Under the pieces are notes generated by a model, which saw only the letters and a list, made by a program, of their open reading frames with translations, was not told the origin of the DNA and did no database searches. The position numbers were made by a program, and so were the translations under genes. From contig OY992538.1 of assembly GCA_963921195.1 (NCBI GenBank), positions 12,424,330 to 12,488,329 of the forward strand: DNA of 64,000 bases. The letters run 5' to 3'. How positions within the stretch are numbered: position 1 is the stretch's first letter; every line of letters begins with the position of its first letter. This document shows, piece by piece, positions 46,341-57,049 of the stretch. This DNA is from Pegoplata infirma. Taxonomy: Eukaryota; Arthropoda; Insecta; Diptera; Anthomyiidae.

Positions 46341-47360
46341 CATCAAGCGAAAAAATCTTTCTGACTAAAGAAATTTATAGAAAGTTTTGATGCTAAGAGT
46401 GTCAAAAAAGGTACTTTAGTACTTTTTCGATCTCCTGAAATAATGGTCATAAAAACTTGATTTTTAAATTATTGGATTCGCCATCAAAATAAAACATTCT
46501 GAAAAAAGAACTTTAGAAATTTCTGATTCTAATAAAGTAAAAAAAAGGAGTAACAAATTTGACAGTGGTTATTTTTTCGATTTCCTAAAATAATAAACTT
46601 ATAAACTTGCAAATTAGAATCTAGGTAAAAATTAAAAAACATTCTGAAAAAGTAGTTTTTGTGAATTTTGATTCTTATATAATTACAATGTGCTACAGTA
46701 AAAAAATATTTCTAATGTAGATCACAAAAATGCCCACTTAACTTGCCAGACACCCTCAAATTTTAGAGTTATTGTCAAAATACGATTTTTGTGGCTTTTC
46801 CCACTAAAACAAGTGTAATTCAGAAACTTTTGAACCGATTTAAAATTTTTGAATCTTTTGGATATAAGAAGGATAGAGCTTTCCATGAATTGGTCCATAC
46901 ATATAAGAATAATATCTATTGATAACGAATGGGTCAAACATTTTATCGCTCATTTACTAGTATAGTGTCATAACTCAAAAAATGTAATTTTTGAGATAAT
47001 AATGCAGCATTTTTCGAAACGAAATAAAACTTACAAGGAATTCTCGTAAATTTACAATTTTTTTTTGTATCTTGGAAATTTGTAAAATAACAAGAAAAAC
47101 TGTAAAATTACAAAAAATGTAAACTTTGATCGAAAATTATTTGTTAAAAAACTGCCAAATATTGGTAAAATGGGATTACGAGACTTTTCTAGAAATTTGA
47201 CAAGGTTTTTTTTGAGTGTAGGAAACTTTCATTTTATCATATTGAAGAAGCTTTCTCTCTGAGTGTGTACAAAATTTTGCATTTTTCTCTCTCGTGTGTA
47301 CAAACAATTTATCGAATCTACGGATTTTTTAATTTTTTTTAAATCTTTATCAATAAAAGT
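46340..47360. repeat. ~140-bp repeat units followed by TTGTAAAATTACAA words
   Basis: At 46340-46660 GGTACTTTAGTACTTTTTCG and CTGAAATAATGG mark the tandem repeat. At 46980-47130 there are ACTTACAAGGAATTCTCG and TTGTAAAATAACAAG words related to 25400-25600. Confidence 0.45.
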
Positions 47361-47580
47361 GTTGCTTTGCCAAAATTAAGCTTTCAAAACTCCCTATTAT
47401 ATGTTACCCTCCTTGTGGTCTATGTTTTTTTCTATTTGTGCTTTCAAAAAACCAATGATTTCCATGTTAGCTTGTTCCGTAGTTCAACCTGTTCCAAACC
47501 ACATTCCCTGATTCATTCCTGTCTATTTAAAGTTAGCTTATACCTAATATTTAGATTTTTATTTCGACCTTTTGTTAAAT

Positions 47581-47628
47581 ATATTTTGTAAATAAATAAT
47601 CGAGCTCGATTATTTATTTACAAAATAT
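47581..47628. repeat. Perfect 48-bp palindrome centred on GAGCTC
   Basis: Every base from 47581 to 47628 pairs with its mirror position (half-site ATATTTTGTAAATAAATAAT then CGAG). It lies between two direct repeats with TGTTAGCTT...TTCATTCCTGTC (about 47464-47523 and 47628-47690). No function is apparent. A recent palindromic duplication or transposon footprint is possible. Confidence 0.97.
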
Positions 47629-47699
47629 GTTAGCTTATACCGTAATTCAAGCTGATCAAAACCATAAACCCTGATTCATTCCTGTCCCAATATTCATTA

Positions 47700-48428
47700 T
47701 CTGTAGTTAGTTAAAAAAACTGTGCTATCTATTTTTCTATTCAAAATTTCGTTTTATTCAAAAATCTCGTAAATTTTATATTGAAACTCTTATATATATT
47801 TCTATAATCAAAAATTTAAATTCAAGAATTTCTTATGGAATTAAAAAAAAATTTTGAAATAAATTTTTTTTTCGAAATTTAAAAATTTTCTTTCGGTATT
47901 AAAAAAAAATTTTAAATTCAAAAATTCAATATTTTTAACTCAAAATTTTATTTTAAAAATAGAAAAATTTATATTTTTAAATTCCAAAAATTTTTTTTTA
48001 AATTCAAAAATTTTTATTCAAAATTTTAAAATAAAAATAAATTTATGTTGTATAAAAAAACACCTGTATGTTTGTTTCAAAAATTCTTTACCACAAAAAA
48101 AAAAAAAAAAAATGTTTAGTTGTAAAATATTTATTTTCAAAACATCTAACACTAAGCTTTTCTTCTTCTTATTCTTCCCCCTCTCACAAAAATCCACCAT
48201 ATAAATATTTTTTTAAAATATTACACAAATGCAAAACAATCATGTCATGATTCATGAACCACAACCACTGTCACTATCAATCATCACGTTTATCACTATC
48301 ATCACTGAACACTGAAAAAAAATTCAAACTCAAAATCATATTACTTGGCTTTGCTGCTGCTGTGCTGTGCTGAAAAATGCTTGTTCGGCTGCCTTTACAA
48401 AAAAAAAAAAAAAAAACATACTATTTAG
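47700..48428. other. AT-rich intron end before the Ig-coding exons
   Basis: A/T runs and a T/C-rich stretch (about 48150-48185) precede the acceptor CTATTTAG at 48428. No gene was seen. Confidence 0.5.
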
Positions 48429-48701
48429 GCAGTAGAGCACGCGATTTCTCGAGAGGCACCTCTTATGATAGTATTGCTGATGTAGACGCACTTAAACCAC
48501 CAAGAAATGTTTTAGTTGGCAGCACTAGTAACCTACTACGTCCTGACAGTCAATTCGAAGATCGTCCCTATTCCCGTCAATCAATAGCATCCGTTAGAAC
48601 ACTTGGAGCACGCTCCACCACATCCTTGATGGAGGGCCGTGCACATAAATCGATAGATAAACCTATCGTTATGAAAATGCTCAGATGTGTGCAGGTTCAA
48701 C
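48429..48701 (+). CDS. Unc-89: Unc-89/obscurin exon: linker and start of Ig domain 1
   Basis: The exon is phase 1 in and phase 1 out, about 91 codons, with acceptor TATTTAG and donor AAC|GTAAGT. Joined to the previous exon it reads RRRYDS-SRARDFSRGTSYDS, a basic Ser/Arg-rich linker. It ends KPIVMKMLRCVQVQ, the A strand and start of the first Ig domain. The choice of acceptor is fixed by frame: the alternative AG five bases downstream would shift it. The linker has no recognised fold. Confidence 0.85.
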
Positions 48702-48749
48702 GTAAGTGGTTTGCAAAAAAATAATTTAAATAAATTAATCCAAAATATT

Positions 48750-48936
48750 AGATAAATAAAAATTCTTCGAGCTCGAGGCCAGTTTTTTCTTGTAAATAAA
48801 TATTTTTTTATTCCATTCCAATATTTTGATTCTCTTTGAGAATCATCATCAGAATCAAAATATTAGAATGGAATAAAAGTATATTTATTAACAAGAAAAA
48901 TGTGGCTTCGAGCTCGAAGAATTTTTATTTATTTAA
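48750..48936. repeat. Near-perfect ~187-bp palindrome in a short intron
   Basis: The left half has AAATTCTTCGAGCTCGAGG, then TTTTCTTGTAAATAAATA, then TTCCATTCCAATATTTTGAT. The right half has their complements in reverse order, meeting at CTCTTTGAGAATCATC near 48840. It takes up about half of the 376-bp intron between two Ig exons, so it may fold in the pre-mRNA and bring the two splice sites closer. Confidence 0.88.
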
Positions 48937-49077
48937 ATTGGAAAGGTCGAATAATAACAACTTTAGTTAATCCAAAATATTTTTAAATATATTAATCTCA
49001 CGTCGTAACCTCAAGAACATGGTTTTAGTTAAGTTTTGTTAATAATCGAGAAATTGTTTTCATCACAATTATTTTAG

Positions 49078-49320
49078 CTGGTGAACCCGCTCACTTTGAA
49101 ATACAATATAAAGAAAAACCCGGTTTGGTAACTTGGTTAAAAGATAATAAGCCCCTGGATGACGCATTAGCTGATCGTATCTCACAAACTGAAGCTGCAA
49201 TGAACTCTTTCCGTTTGGATATTAAAAATTGCAGTGAACGCGATACTGGCGCCTATACTGCTAAGGCTACTACTGGTGCTGAGGTTACTACCTGTACCGC
49301 TCAGTTGGTGGTAGGTCAAT
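49078..49320 (+). CDS. Unc-89: Unc-89/obscurin exon: Ig domain 1
   Basis: The exon is phase 1 in and out, 81 codons, with acceptor ATTTTAG and donor AAT|GTAAGT. It encodes the bulk of an I-set Ig: PGEPAHFEIQ, VTWLKDNKPLDD with the core Trp of the C strand, then FRLDIKNCSERDTGAYTAKA with the D-x-G-x-Y motif of the F strand, and a G strand ending LVVGQ. I-set repeats form the elastic/binding rod of obscurin-type proteins. The B-strand Cys is replaced, as is common in muscle I-set domains. Confidence 0.92.
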
Positions 49321-49539
49321 GTAAGTATAATCGTATTTTTTTTTTATTTTTTAGCCTGAAAGATTACATCTCTTTTCCTCTCAATCCTAATATTGTTCAT
49401 AATGAGCCAATGATTTTTTTAATTAAAAAATTTTATTTATGAAAATAATCATTAATTTTATGAATTATCGTCATATGCAACTTTTTCATTATATCTAGGA
49501 ATATTTTCATTATGCAATGAAGTTTTTTCATTAATTTTA

Positions 49540-50705
49540 TAATATAATTGTCTCAGTTTTCATGATTTTTTATAGATTGTATAAACATTTTCATAACTAT
49601 GATGAATAAAATTCTTTCGGTTTTTATATAAAAGAGTTGGGTGACTGACTTTCATCATAGCCCAGCCCAATCACTGAAGCTAGAGACTTGAAACTTCTAA
49701 TAATTTTTTCATAGATTGTATGAACATTTTTATAACTATGATGAGTAAAATTCTTTCAGTGCCTCTATAAAAGAGTGGGGCGACTGACTACTTCATCTTA
49801 GCCCAGCCTAAATTACTGAAACTTGAAACTGTTAATGAGTTTTTCACAGATTGTATGAACATTTTCATAACTATAATGAATAAAATTCTCTCCGAGTTGG
49901 GCAGGGCCACTTTAAGGTATGGCGGGGCCCTGCGAACACAAGAATTTGGGGGTCCGCTTTGAAAAAAAGTTGTATGTTTTCAGACAAAAAAAAATAAATA
50001 TTTTGAGTAGGGATATTCTAGCTTGAGGTCATTTTTCTTTACTTATTAAAATTAAGATATTTTAGAAGAACAATTTGGTTTTAATGAGACCTTTTCTATC
50101 TCAGAATCTGAGACTGCATCAGAATCTGAAACTTTTTCGATATGAAAAATGTCTCAGAATCTGAATTTTTTCTTTACGAAAAATGTCTCTGAATCTGTGT
50201 CAATTTCTTTACGAAAAATGTTTTAGAATCTGAGAATATTTTTGTACGAAAAATGTTTTAGTATTTGAGATTTAGAATCTAAGACATTTTATTTGCGAAA
50301 AACGTCTGAGACTTTTTCTATACGAAACGTGTTTCAGAATCTGAGACTTTTCTATACGAAACATGTATTAGAATCTAAAACTTTTTATTTGCGAAAAACG
50401 TCTCAGAATCTGTACTTTTTGAATACGAAAAATGTCTTAGCATCTGATAAAACAAAATATTGCTCAATTTTCGTATAAGTGAATTAATTGGCATTTGTGG
50501 GCCCCTTAGGTCGTGGGCCCTGGGCACGTGCCTAGTGTGCCCTAATGGTACTGGAGTTGGGTGAATGATTGATTTATCATCGCTCAGCCCAAATCACAGA
50601 AGCTATTGACTTGAAATTTGCACTGTAGATATATTTCCCAGAAAATAGACTAAAAAAAGCTGGATTTTTTAAAATTCCGATTGGAAGGGATTAAAAAGTG
50701 ACTTA
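49540..50705. repeat. ~137-bp tandem units interrupted by a hAT-like element
   Basis: The phrase AGATTGTATGAACATTTTCA followed by TAACTATGATGAATAAAATTC begins near 49574, 49712 and 49848, a spacing of 136-138 bp. Each unit continues with AAGAGTTGGGTGACTGACT and TAGCCCAGCCC...ACTGAAGC. The last unit is broken inside GAGTTGGG by the element 49902-50553 and then resumes. Confidence 0.85.
49902..50553. mobile_element. hAT-like element with perfect 8-bp target duplication
   Basis: The flanking 8-mers are both GAGTTGGG (49894-49901 and 50554-50561). The ends CAGGGCCACTTTAAGG and CCTAATGGTACTG are imperfect inverted repeats starting CAG. Inside (about 50090-50460) is an array of about nine 36-40-bp units with TCTCAGAATCTGAGACTTTT and TACGAAAAATG. 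Neighbouring repeat units show the same GAGTTGGG uninterrupted, which confirms the insertion. No transposase is seen. Confidence 0.9.
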
Positions 50706-51305
50706 CAAGGGAAGTCTGCCTGGTGTCACCCTCCAATCCTCATGAAATTTGGATATGTTGTTAAGAACGAAAATTAATTCGACATGTATTTTTTTTAGCT
50801 GCCAAAACTCATTTTTAGGGGGGGGTCGATTTGTATGGGGGGAAATTGACCTTTTTCAGTTTTTTACGATTTACGCCTATTTAAACAAAATGCATATAGG
50901 CATTTGTGGTATCAAATTAAAGGTATTAAAAATACCTATCTCGTGGTGCTAACAACGGGACAAAAAAAAGTAATATTTTTCGACTTATTAACAAAAATCT
51001 CCTAAAATTTTGGTATTTTACTCAATATGACGAATAGTTGCGCATGTTTGGACATGTTCTTAGCACACGTAGATAGGTTTTCCAAAGACCTTTCATTTGG
51101 TATGTAACATGACTAGGTTTCTTTGCATAATATAGGAGATAAACGAAAAAACTGAAAAATGGCCTTGTCTTCCCCTCTCCTTTTTACCCCCTAAATATGA
51201 ATTTGGGCCGGTAAAAAAAAATACGTGTCCCTTTATTTTTTATGCTCTACAAAATAAAACCAATTCCATAAAGATCCGCCGGTGACACTATGGAGACTTC
51301 CCTTG
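50706..51305 (-). mobile_element. TIR element (CAAGGGAAG ends), copy 2
   Basis: The 600-bp element starts CAAGGGAAGTCT and ends AGACTTCCCTTG, with TTA on both sides (50703-50705, 51306-51308). It is the inverted counterpart of 22212-22795 and keeps both inverted repeats (AGACTTCCCTTG, GGTGTCACC/GGTGACAC). A 3-bp TTA duplication suggests a PIF/Harbinger-type transposon, but the ends are not diagnostic. Confidence 0.88.
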
Positions 51306-54300
51306 TTAGAAGTGTGTTTTGGTACTTTTTTTAACTTCCAGAAATAATGGTCCTAAAAACCAAAACTTTGGAAAGTAGGATCCTCCGGCGAAAAAGAAAA
51401 CATTAAAAAAAAGTCCTTTTAAAAAATCCGATCCTAAGGAGTTTAAAAATAGTAAAAGAGAGTTACTTGGTACTTCGTTTTTTATTTCCCGAAATAATGG
51501 TTCCAGTGGTCGGCAGAAAGAGAGAATATGAATACATTGGTATATGAAAATAAACATGCATGTATTGGTGTATTTCTCAAACAAAGCGATATCAACCAGC
51601 TTGTTGTTGTATTTTTATGCTCTTAGTTGTGAATTTTGTTGACATTTGTGTTGAATACATGTAAATAGCCGAATGTGTTCGGGATCCATGTGCAATTGAT
51701 GCCGACCACTGTTCTAGAAACTTAAAATTTGGAATGTGGATTCTCTTGTGGAAAAAAAAACATTTCAAAAATGTACTTTTTGGAAATTCCGATTCTAAGA
51801 GGCGGTAATGTTGAAAAATTTCCAAAAAAAAGTACTTTTAGGAAATTCCAATTCTAAGAAGGTAAAATTGTACTTTTGGTACTTTTTTATATTTCAAATT
51901 ATATTTGTCTTTAAAACTTTAAATTTGGAATGAAGGATTCTGCGGTGAAATAAATCGTCATTGTCAATCCCAAATTACTAAAGCTTTTGACTTGAAATTT
52001 GAAATGTAGATTCACTTCCCAGAAAACAGATCACCAAAGGCTGGATTTTTAGAAATTTCGATTGTAAGGAAGTAAAAAGGGGTAAAAAGGAGTAAACAGT
52101 AATCTTGGGTACTTTTTTATACTTCCAGTCCTAGAAACCAAAAACTGCGAACGTAAGATACTCCGGCAAAGAAAAAAAAAAAACATTAAAAAAGGTCCTT
52201 TTGAAAATTCCGTTCCTCAGGAGTTTAAAAGGAATAAAAAGTGTAATTTGGTACTTTTTTTATATTTCCCGAAATAATCGTTCTAGAAACTTAAAATTTG
52301 GAATGTGTGATCCTCTAACGGAAAAAAAATTCAAAAAAGTACTTCTTGGAAATTCCGATTCTAAGAGGCGGTAATGTAGAGAAAATTTCCAAAAAAAATC
52401 ACTTTTAGGAAATTCCGATTCTAATGGGGTTAAAAGGATGGTACTTTTTTATATTTTCAATATTTATGGTCCTTTAAACTTGAAATTTAAAAAAAAGTAA
52501 AAAGGAGTAAATAAGTATTCTTTGGTACTTTTTTATACTACCAGAAAAAATAGTCCTATTAACCAAAAATTTCGAACATAGGAAATGTCCTTTTGAAAGT
52601 TCCGTTCCTCAGGAGTTTAAAAGGAGTAAAAAGTGTAATTTGACACTTTTTTCATTTCCAGAAATAATGGTTCTAGAAACTTAAAATTTGGAATGTGTGA
52701 TCCTCTAACGGAAAAAACATTCCAAAAAAGTACTTTTTGGAAATTTCGATTCTAAGAGGGCACACATTTTTTGGATAATTTTTCGATAGCAATAGTCGAA
52801 ACAAAAAATTTTGAAAAAGTTTTTAAGAAATTTGGGATTCTACTGGGGTAAAAAATTGTATTTCGGTCCTTTTCTTTCTTAATAGTTTGAACCTAAAGTA
52901 CAAACAAGTACTTTTTGGAAATTCCGATTGTAAGGTGAAAATAAAGCTGAATTCACAATGACGGAGTCACAGACTAATACAGACTCGACATAAGTGACAG
53001 GTGTCAAAAAAGTATTATTTAACCATATGGTTAATATTTTCAAATTATTCTACGAATTCTCTTTCGCACTTACACATTTTTGTATGATGGTATCTCTATT
53101 TTTAGAGATGGTACTCTGTAGTACAGAGTACTCCGACATTGTGTCGGTGCCTTATGTGTTGAATTAATTTACTTGGTACTTTTTCTATCTTTCGGAAATT
53201 TGAAATGTGGGATACTCCGGCAAAAAAAAACACCTTTTGGAAATTTAGATTTTCATGGGGTAAAATGAGGTCAAAAATTGTGCTTTGGTACTTTTTTCAT
53301 CCTCTGAAATAATGGTTCTAGAAACTTGAAATTTGGAATAAATGATCATTGATCATCCAGCAGATAAATACCGACAGAAAGACTTTTAAGAAAGTTTCGT
53401 TGCTAAGAGGGTAAAAAATTTAACTTTGGTATTTTTTTTGATTTCCTGAAATATTGTCCATTAAAACTTGAATTTAGAAATATAGTATCCTCTATTGAAT
53501 CAAGATAGTCTGAAAATGACTTTAAGGAATTTATGATTCTATGAGGGTAAAAGGGGGGAAACAATTTTATCTTGGTACTTTTTTTTCTTTCCTAATATGT
53601 TAAATCTTGGATCCTGCAAAAACATTCTGAAAAATTACTTTTTGGAAATTCCGATTCTAAGGGGACAAAAAACGTTAAAGTTCTTTACTTTGGTACTTTT
53701 TCTATCTCTTAAAGTAACGGTCATAGAAACTGAAAGTTTGAAATTTGAATTTTAATGGGATAAAAAAGGTTAAAAAATGTAACTTTAGTACTTTTCTGTC
53801 TCTTGAAATAATGGTTCTAGAAATTTGAAATGTGAAACGTATAAATAATCATTCAGAAAAAAATTACAAAAAGTACTTTTTAGAACAAGTTGTAATTTTT
53901 GTACTTTGTCGATCTCCTGAATAAATAAATATAAAAATACACTGACAAAATGTACTTTTTAGAAAAAGTTTTAACTTTTGTACTTTGCCGATCTCCTGAA
54001 ATAATGGCCATTAAAATAGGAATTTTGAATTGTAGTTAGTATCCCCCAACGAGACAACCAATTCTTAAAAAGACTTTTAGAAACTACTGAATCTAAGAGG
54101 GTAAAATGGGGTACACTCTTAGATTTTGAATCTAGAACCGTTCTGAAAAAAGTACCTTTTGAAAATTCCGATTCTAAGGGGGCAAATATTGTAAAAGTAA
54201 TATCCATTGGTACTTTTTCTATCTCCTGAAATAATGTTCATAAAAACTGGAAATTTAAAATCTTTTAGATTTTAATAGAGTAACAAATTGTACTTTGATA

Positions 54301-54770
54301 CTTTTTCTATCTCCTGAAATTATGGTTCCAGAAATACTGACAAAAAGTACTTTTTGGAATCTTTGGATGCTAAGAGGGTAAAAAGTGAACTTTAATACTT
54401 TTTTTATCTCCTAAAATAATGGTCATTAAAACTTGTTATTTAAAATGTAGCAGCCTCTACCGAAACAAAACATTCTGAGAAAAACTTTTAATAATTTCTG
54501 ATTCTAAAATGGGATAAAGAAATTGTACTTCAGTAATTTTTCTTACTTTTTTGAATCTAGGGTCATCCATCAAAAAAATTTCTGAAAAATTTGTTTTCAA
54601 AATTTTAATTCTAAGGGGTCGAGAAGGAGTCAAAGGGAATAAATTTGTACTTTTGAACCAAAAACTGAAAAATTTCAAATTTTTTCATGTAGGATCGATC
54701 CCCTAGTAGAATAAACATTCAAGAAAGGGACAAAAAATGTTTAGGGTAAAAACGCGTACTTAACCTATTG
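51306..54770. repeat. Degenerate ~130-190-bp tandem array, ~3.4 kb
   Basis: The unit reads roughly GGTACTTTTTCTATCTCC, GAAATAATGGTTCTAGAAAC, TTGAAATTTGGAATGTGGGA, TCCTCC, AAAAAGTACTTTTTGGAAAT, TCCGATTCTAAGGGG, GTAAAAAG. About twenty copies with frequent deletions follow each other. A MITE is inserted at 52948-53166. Units of the same family also lie at 3760-4022, 4532-4870, 44100-45010 and 46340-46660. No open frame is conserved across units, so it is not coding. Confidence 0.88.
52948..53166. mobile_element. MITE-like insertion in the tandem array
   Basis: Left TGAATTCACAATGACGGAGT and right ACTCCGACATTGTG followed by TGTTGAATTA form imperfect inverted repeats. The host unit resumes with CTTGGTACTTTTTCTATC. 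A related sequence (GACAGGTGTCAAAA) is at about 21130. The borders are approximate. Confidence 0.5.
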
Positions 54771-55149
54771 GTGAAAGTCGGGTCATTTTTGTGTGTTTTT
54801 GACGGTTGCTTGTACGCTGTTCACAAGTACAGCTAAAAACCGTTTTAGCAACATTTTCTGTCAATATACTGTAATAGAATAAAGAAGGTGCAATAAGCTG
54901 CACGTGAGAACAGGGTATTAGGATATTTGCCTATTTTGTTATGTTTCCATTGCGTTAAAAAACACATGTTTTCGCAAATTATCTTTATGCTATTAATAAG
55001 CCAGATCGGGCAAGAAGTTTCATGGGCTACTCAAGTAACTTAGCTCTCTTAGCATTATTTGAGGTAGAAATTTTAGTTTCGCTTCTTTAGAGAGGTGTTC
55101 TCAACAATTTCTTAACTCTAACAATCTTACCGTTTTATTTTTTTTATAG
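54771..55149. other. Intron end, unassigned
   Basis: This stretch is slightly less AT-rich than the array, with no repeat and no open frame of note. The acceptor is TTTTTTTATAG. Confidence 0.5.
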
Positions 55150-55285
55150 CCGCTGAACATGATGAAAGTAAAACAAATGTGGCTCCCATATTTTTGGTTA
55201 GCCTTAAAGATGCTGAAATGTTGGAGAATACCATGTTCCGTTTCTTGATTAAGATAATGGGTGATCCAAAACCTAAAGTTGAATT
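55150..55285 (+). CDS. Unc-89: Unc-89/obscurin exon: start of Ig domain 2
   Basis: The exon has 45 codons, phase 1 in and phase 2 out, with donor ATT|GTAAGT. It encodes APIFLVSLKDAEMLENTMFR then FLIKIMGDPKPKVEF, the A to C strands of an I-set Ig with the G-x-P-x-P-x-V turn. The domain continues in the next exon after a 66-bp intron. The core Trp of the C strand is Phe here. Confidence 0.9.
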
Positions 55286-55351
55286 GTAAGTAAACTGCTT
55301 ATCAGCAATACCAATAAATTAAGAAACTCTTATTAATTTTTCCCTTTTCAG

Positions 55352-56958
55352 CATGAAAGATAATAAAGAAATTTTAGATTCTGATCCCAGACGTCATATT
55401 GTACGTGAAAAAGACTATTTGGGTTACTATGAATTGGTAATCAATGAAGTAACCAAAGATGATGCTGGTATCTATCAATGTAAGGCGGTCAATAAATTTG
55501 GCGAAGCTTTCTGTGAGGCCAGCGTTACAACGGTAGAAGATAAAAATCCCTTTGGGTCATTGGCTGGTCAAATTTTACCACCCGGTGAAAAACCGGTATT
55601 CACTTGGAAACGTAATGGTGCCGAATTTGATCCAGAAGAACGTTTTAAGGTATTGTTCGGTGAAGATGAAGATTCATTGGCTTTAGTCTTTCAACATGTT
55701 AAACCAGAAGATGCTGGCATTTATACTTGTGTTGCTCAAACTACTACCGGTAATATCTCTTGCAGTGCTGAACTTTCGGTACAGGGTTCTATACAAACTT
55801 TAAATAGAGAACCTGAAAAACCCACCTTAATAATTGAACATCGTGAAGCTAATACCCATGTTGGTGGTACCGCCATTTTGGAGTTGCAATGCAAAGGTTT
55901 CCCCAAGCCGGCCGTGCAAGTCAAACATGAGGGAGAAATTATCCAGGTTGATGAAAGGCATAAGTTTTTGTATGAAGATGGTGAGACCATGTCTTTGTTA
56001 ATTAAAAATGCCACCACAGATGATGCTGGCATTTATACCATTCATGCTATGAATGAATTGGGTGAGGACACTTCAGAAATTAGTTTGGTAGTAAAAGCTC
56101 CACCTAAAATCAAAAAAGTCAAAGACATCACTTGCCATGTAAGTGAAACTGTCAAGATTGAGGTGGAGGTTGAAGGCTATCCCAAACCAATTTTGAATTT
56201 GACCAACAACGGCAAAGACATTACGGCTGAGAAATATGTTAAGATCTCAGAAGTATCAATTGGCAAAAGTACGGAGAAAATACAAATTGAAATTATTGAT
56301 ATTAAACTATCACAAACTGGTAATTTCTCTTTGAGGGCGACCAATGACTTGAGTCAGACCTCAGAATATTGGAATTGTACGGTTCACTCGAAACCGGTGT
56401 TTGTTAAGACACTCGAAGAGGAGTATGTACATGGTGAAAAGGAAACTGTTATAATGACTTGCAGAATTGATGCATTCCCAGAAGCAACACTTATCTGGTA
56501 TCAAGAAGGCAAGGAGATTAATTTGAAGAATACCAAGTACTCAGTGTCACAAGATGGCAATGCTTATACTTTAAAGATTACCGGAATTTCGAGAGTAGAT
56601 GCTGGTGAATATTCGGTTAAGGCTACAAATGAACATGGCACCGCTACTAGCAAGACTAATTTGCTAATTAAATGTACTCCCGAGATAACCAAGAATTTGA
56701 AGAACATCATTGTTACCGAGGGTGATACTAATTGTATGCTAAATATTGCTATCGATGCTTATCCAAAACCAAGTGTCAAATGGTATATTGATGGCATTGA
56801 AATCGATGAGAAACGTAATGAATTTAGACGTCAAGAAGAGGGTAATGATTATAAATTGATTATGAAGGAAGTTGCTGTGGCCTTGCAGGGCACTTACAGT
56901 GCTGTTATCATGAATGATTATGGAAAAATACAAAGTGAATGTATTGTTACTGTACAAT
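55352..56958 (+). CDS. Unc-89: Unc-89/obscurin exon: Ig domains 2 to 7
   Basis: The exon has about 535 codons, acceptor TTTTCAG, donor AAT|GTAAGT, phase 2 in and phase 1 out. It completes Ig 2 (DAGIYQCKAVNKFGEAFCEA) and holds Ig 3 (a shortened domain after NPFGSLAGQILPPGEKPVF, with DAGIYTCVAQTTTG), Ig 4 (PTLIIEHREA to EISLVV), Ig 5 (PPKIKKVKDI to WNCTV), Ig 6 (KPVFVKTLEEEYVHGEKETV to TNLLI) and Ig 7 (PEITKNLKNIIVTEG to CIVTV). Each carries a D-x-G-x-Y/F-type F strand. Ig 4 and Ig 5 lack the core C-strand Trp (VQVKHEG, ILNLTNNG). The order and content agree with the known fly Unc-89 Ig region as far as I can recall the family. Confidence 0.94.
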
Positions 56959-57049
56959 GTAAGTATGAATTGGGGGAAATCAATGGGTTAGATGGAGGGA
57001 GAATTACCAAAAACAGATTACAAATTTTTTAAAATGTGAGTTATTCAGT

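Larger units (their letters stand above)
49321..55149 (+). other. 5.8-kb intron between Ig domains 1 and 2 (phase 1)
   Basis: The donor is GTAAGT at 49321 and the acceptor is TTTATAG at 55149. Almost all of it is repeat: a ~137-bp tandem array, a hAT-like element, a TIR element and a long degenerate array, all listed separately. The final 380 bp are unassigned. Confidence 0.85.
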
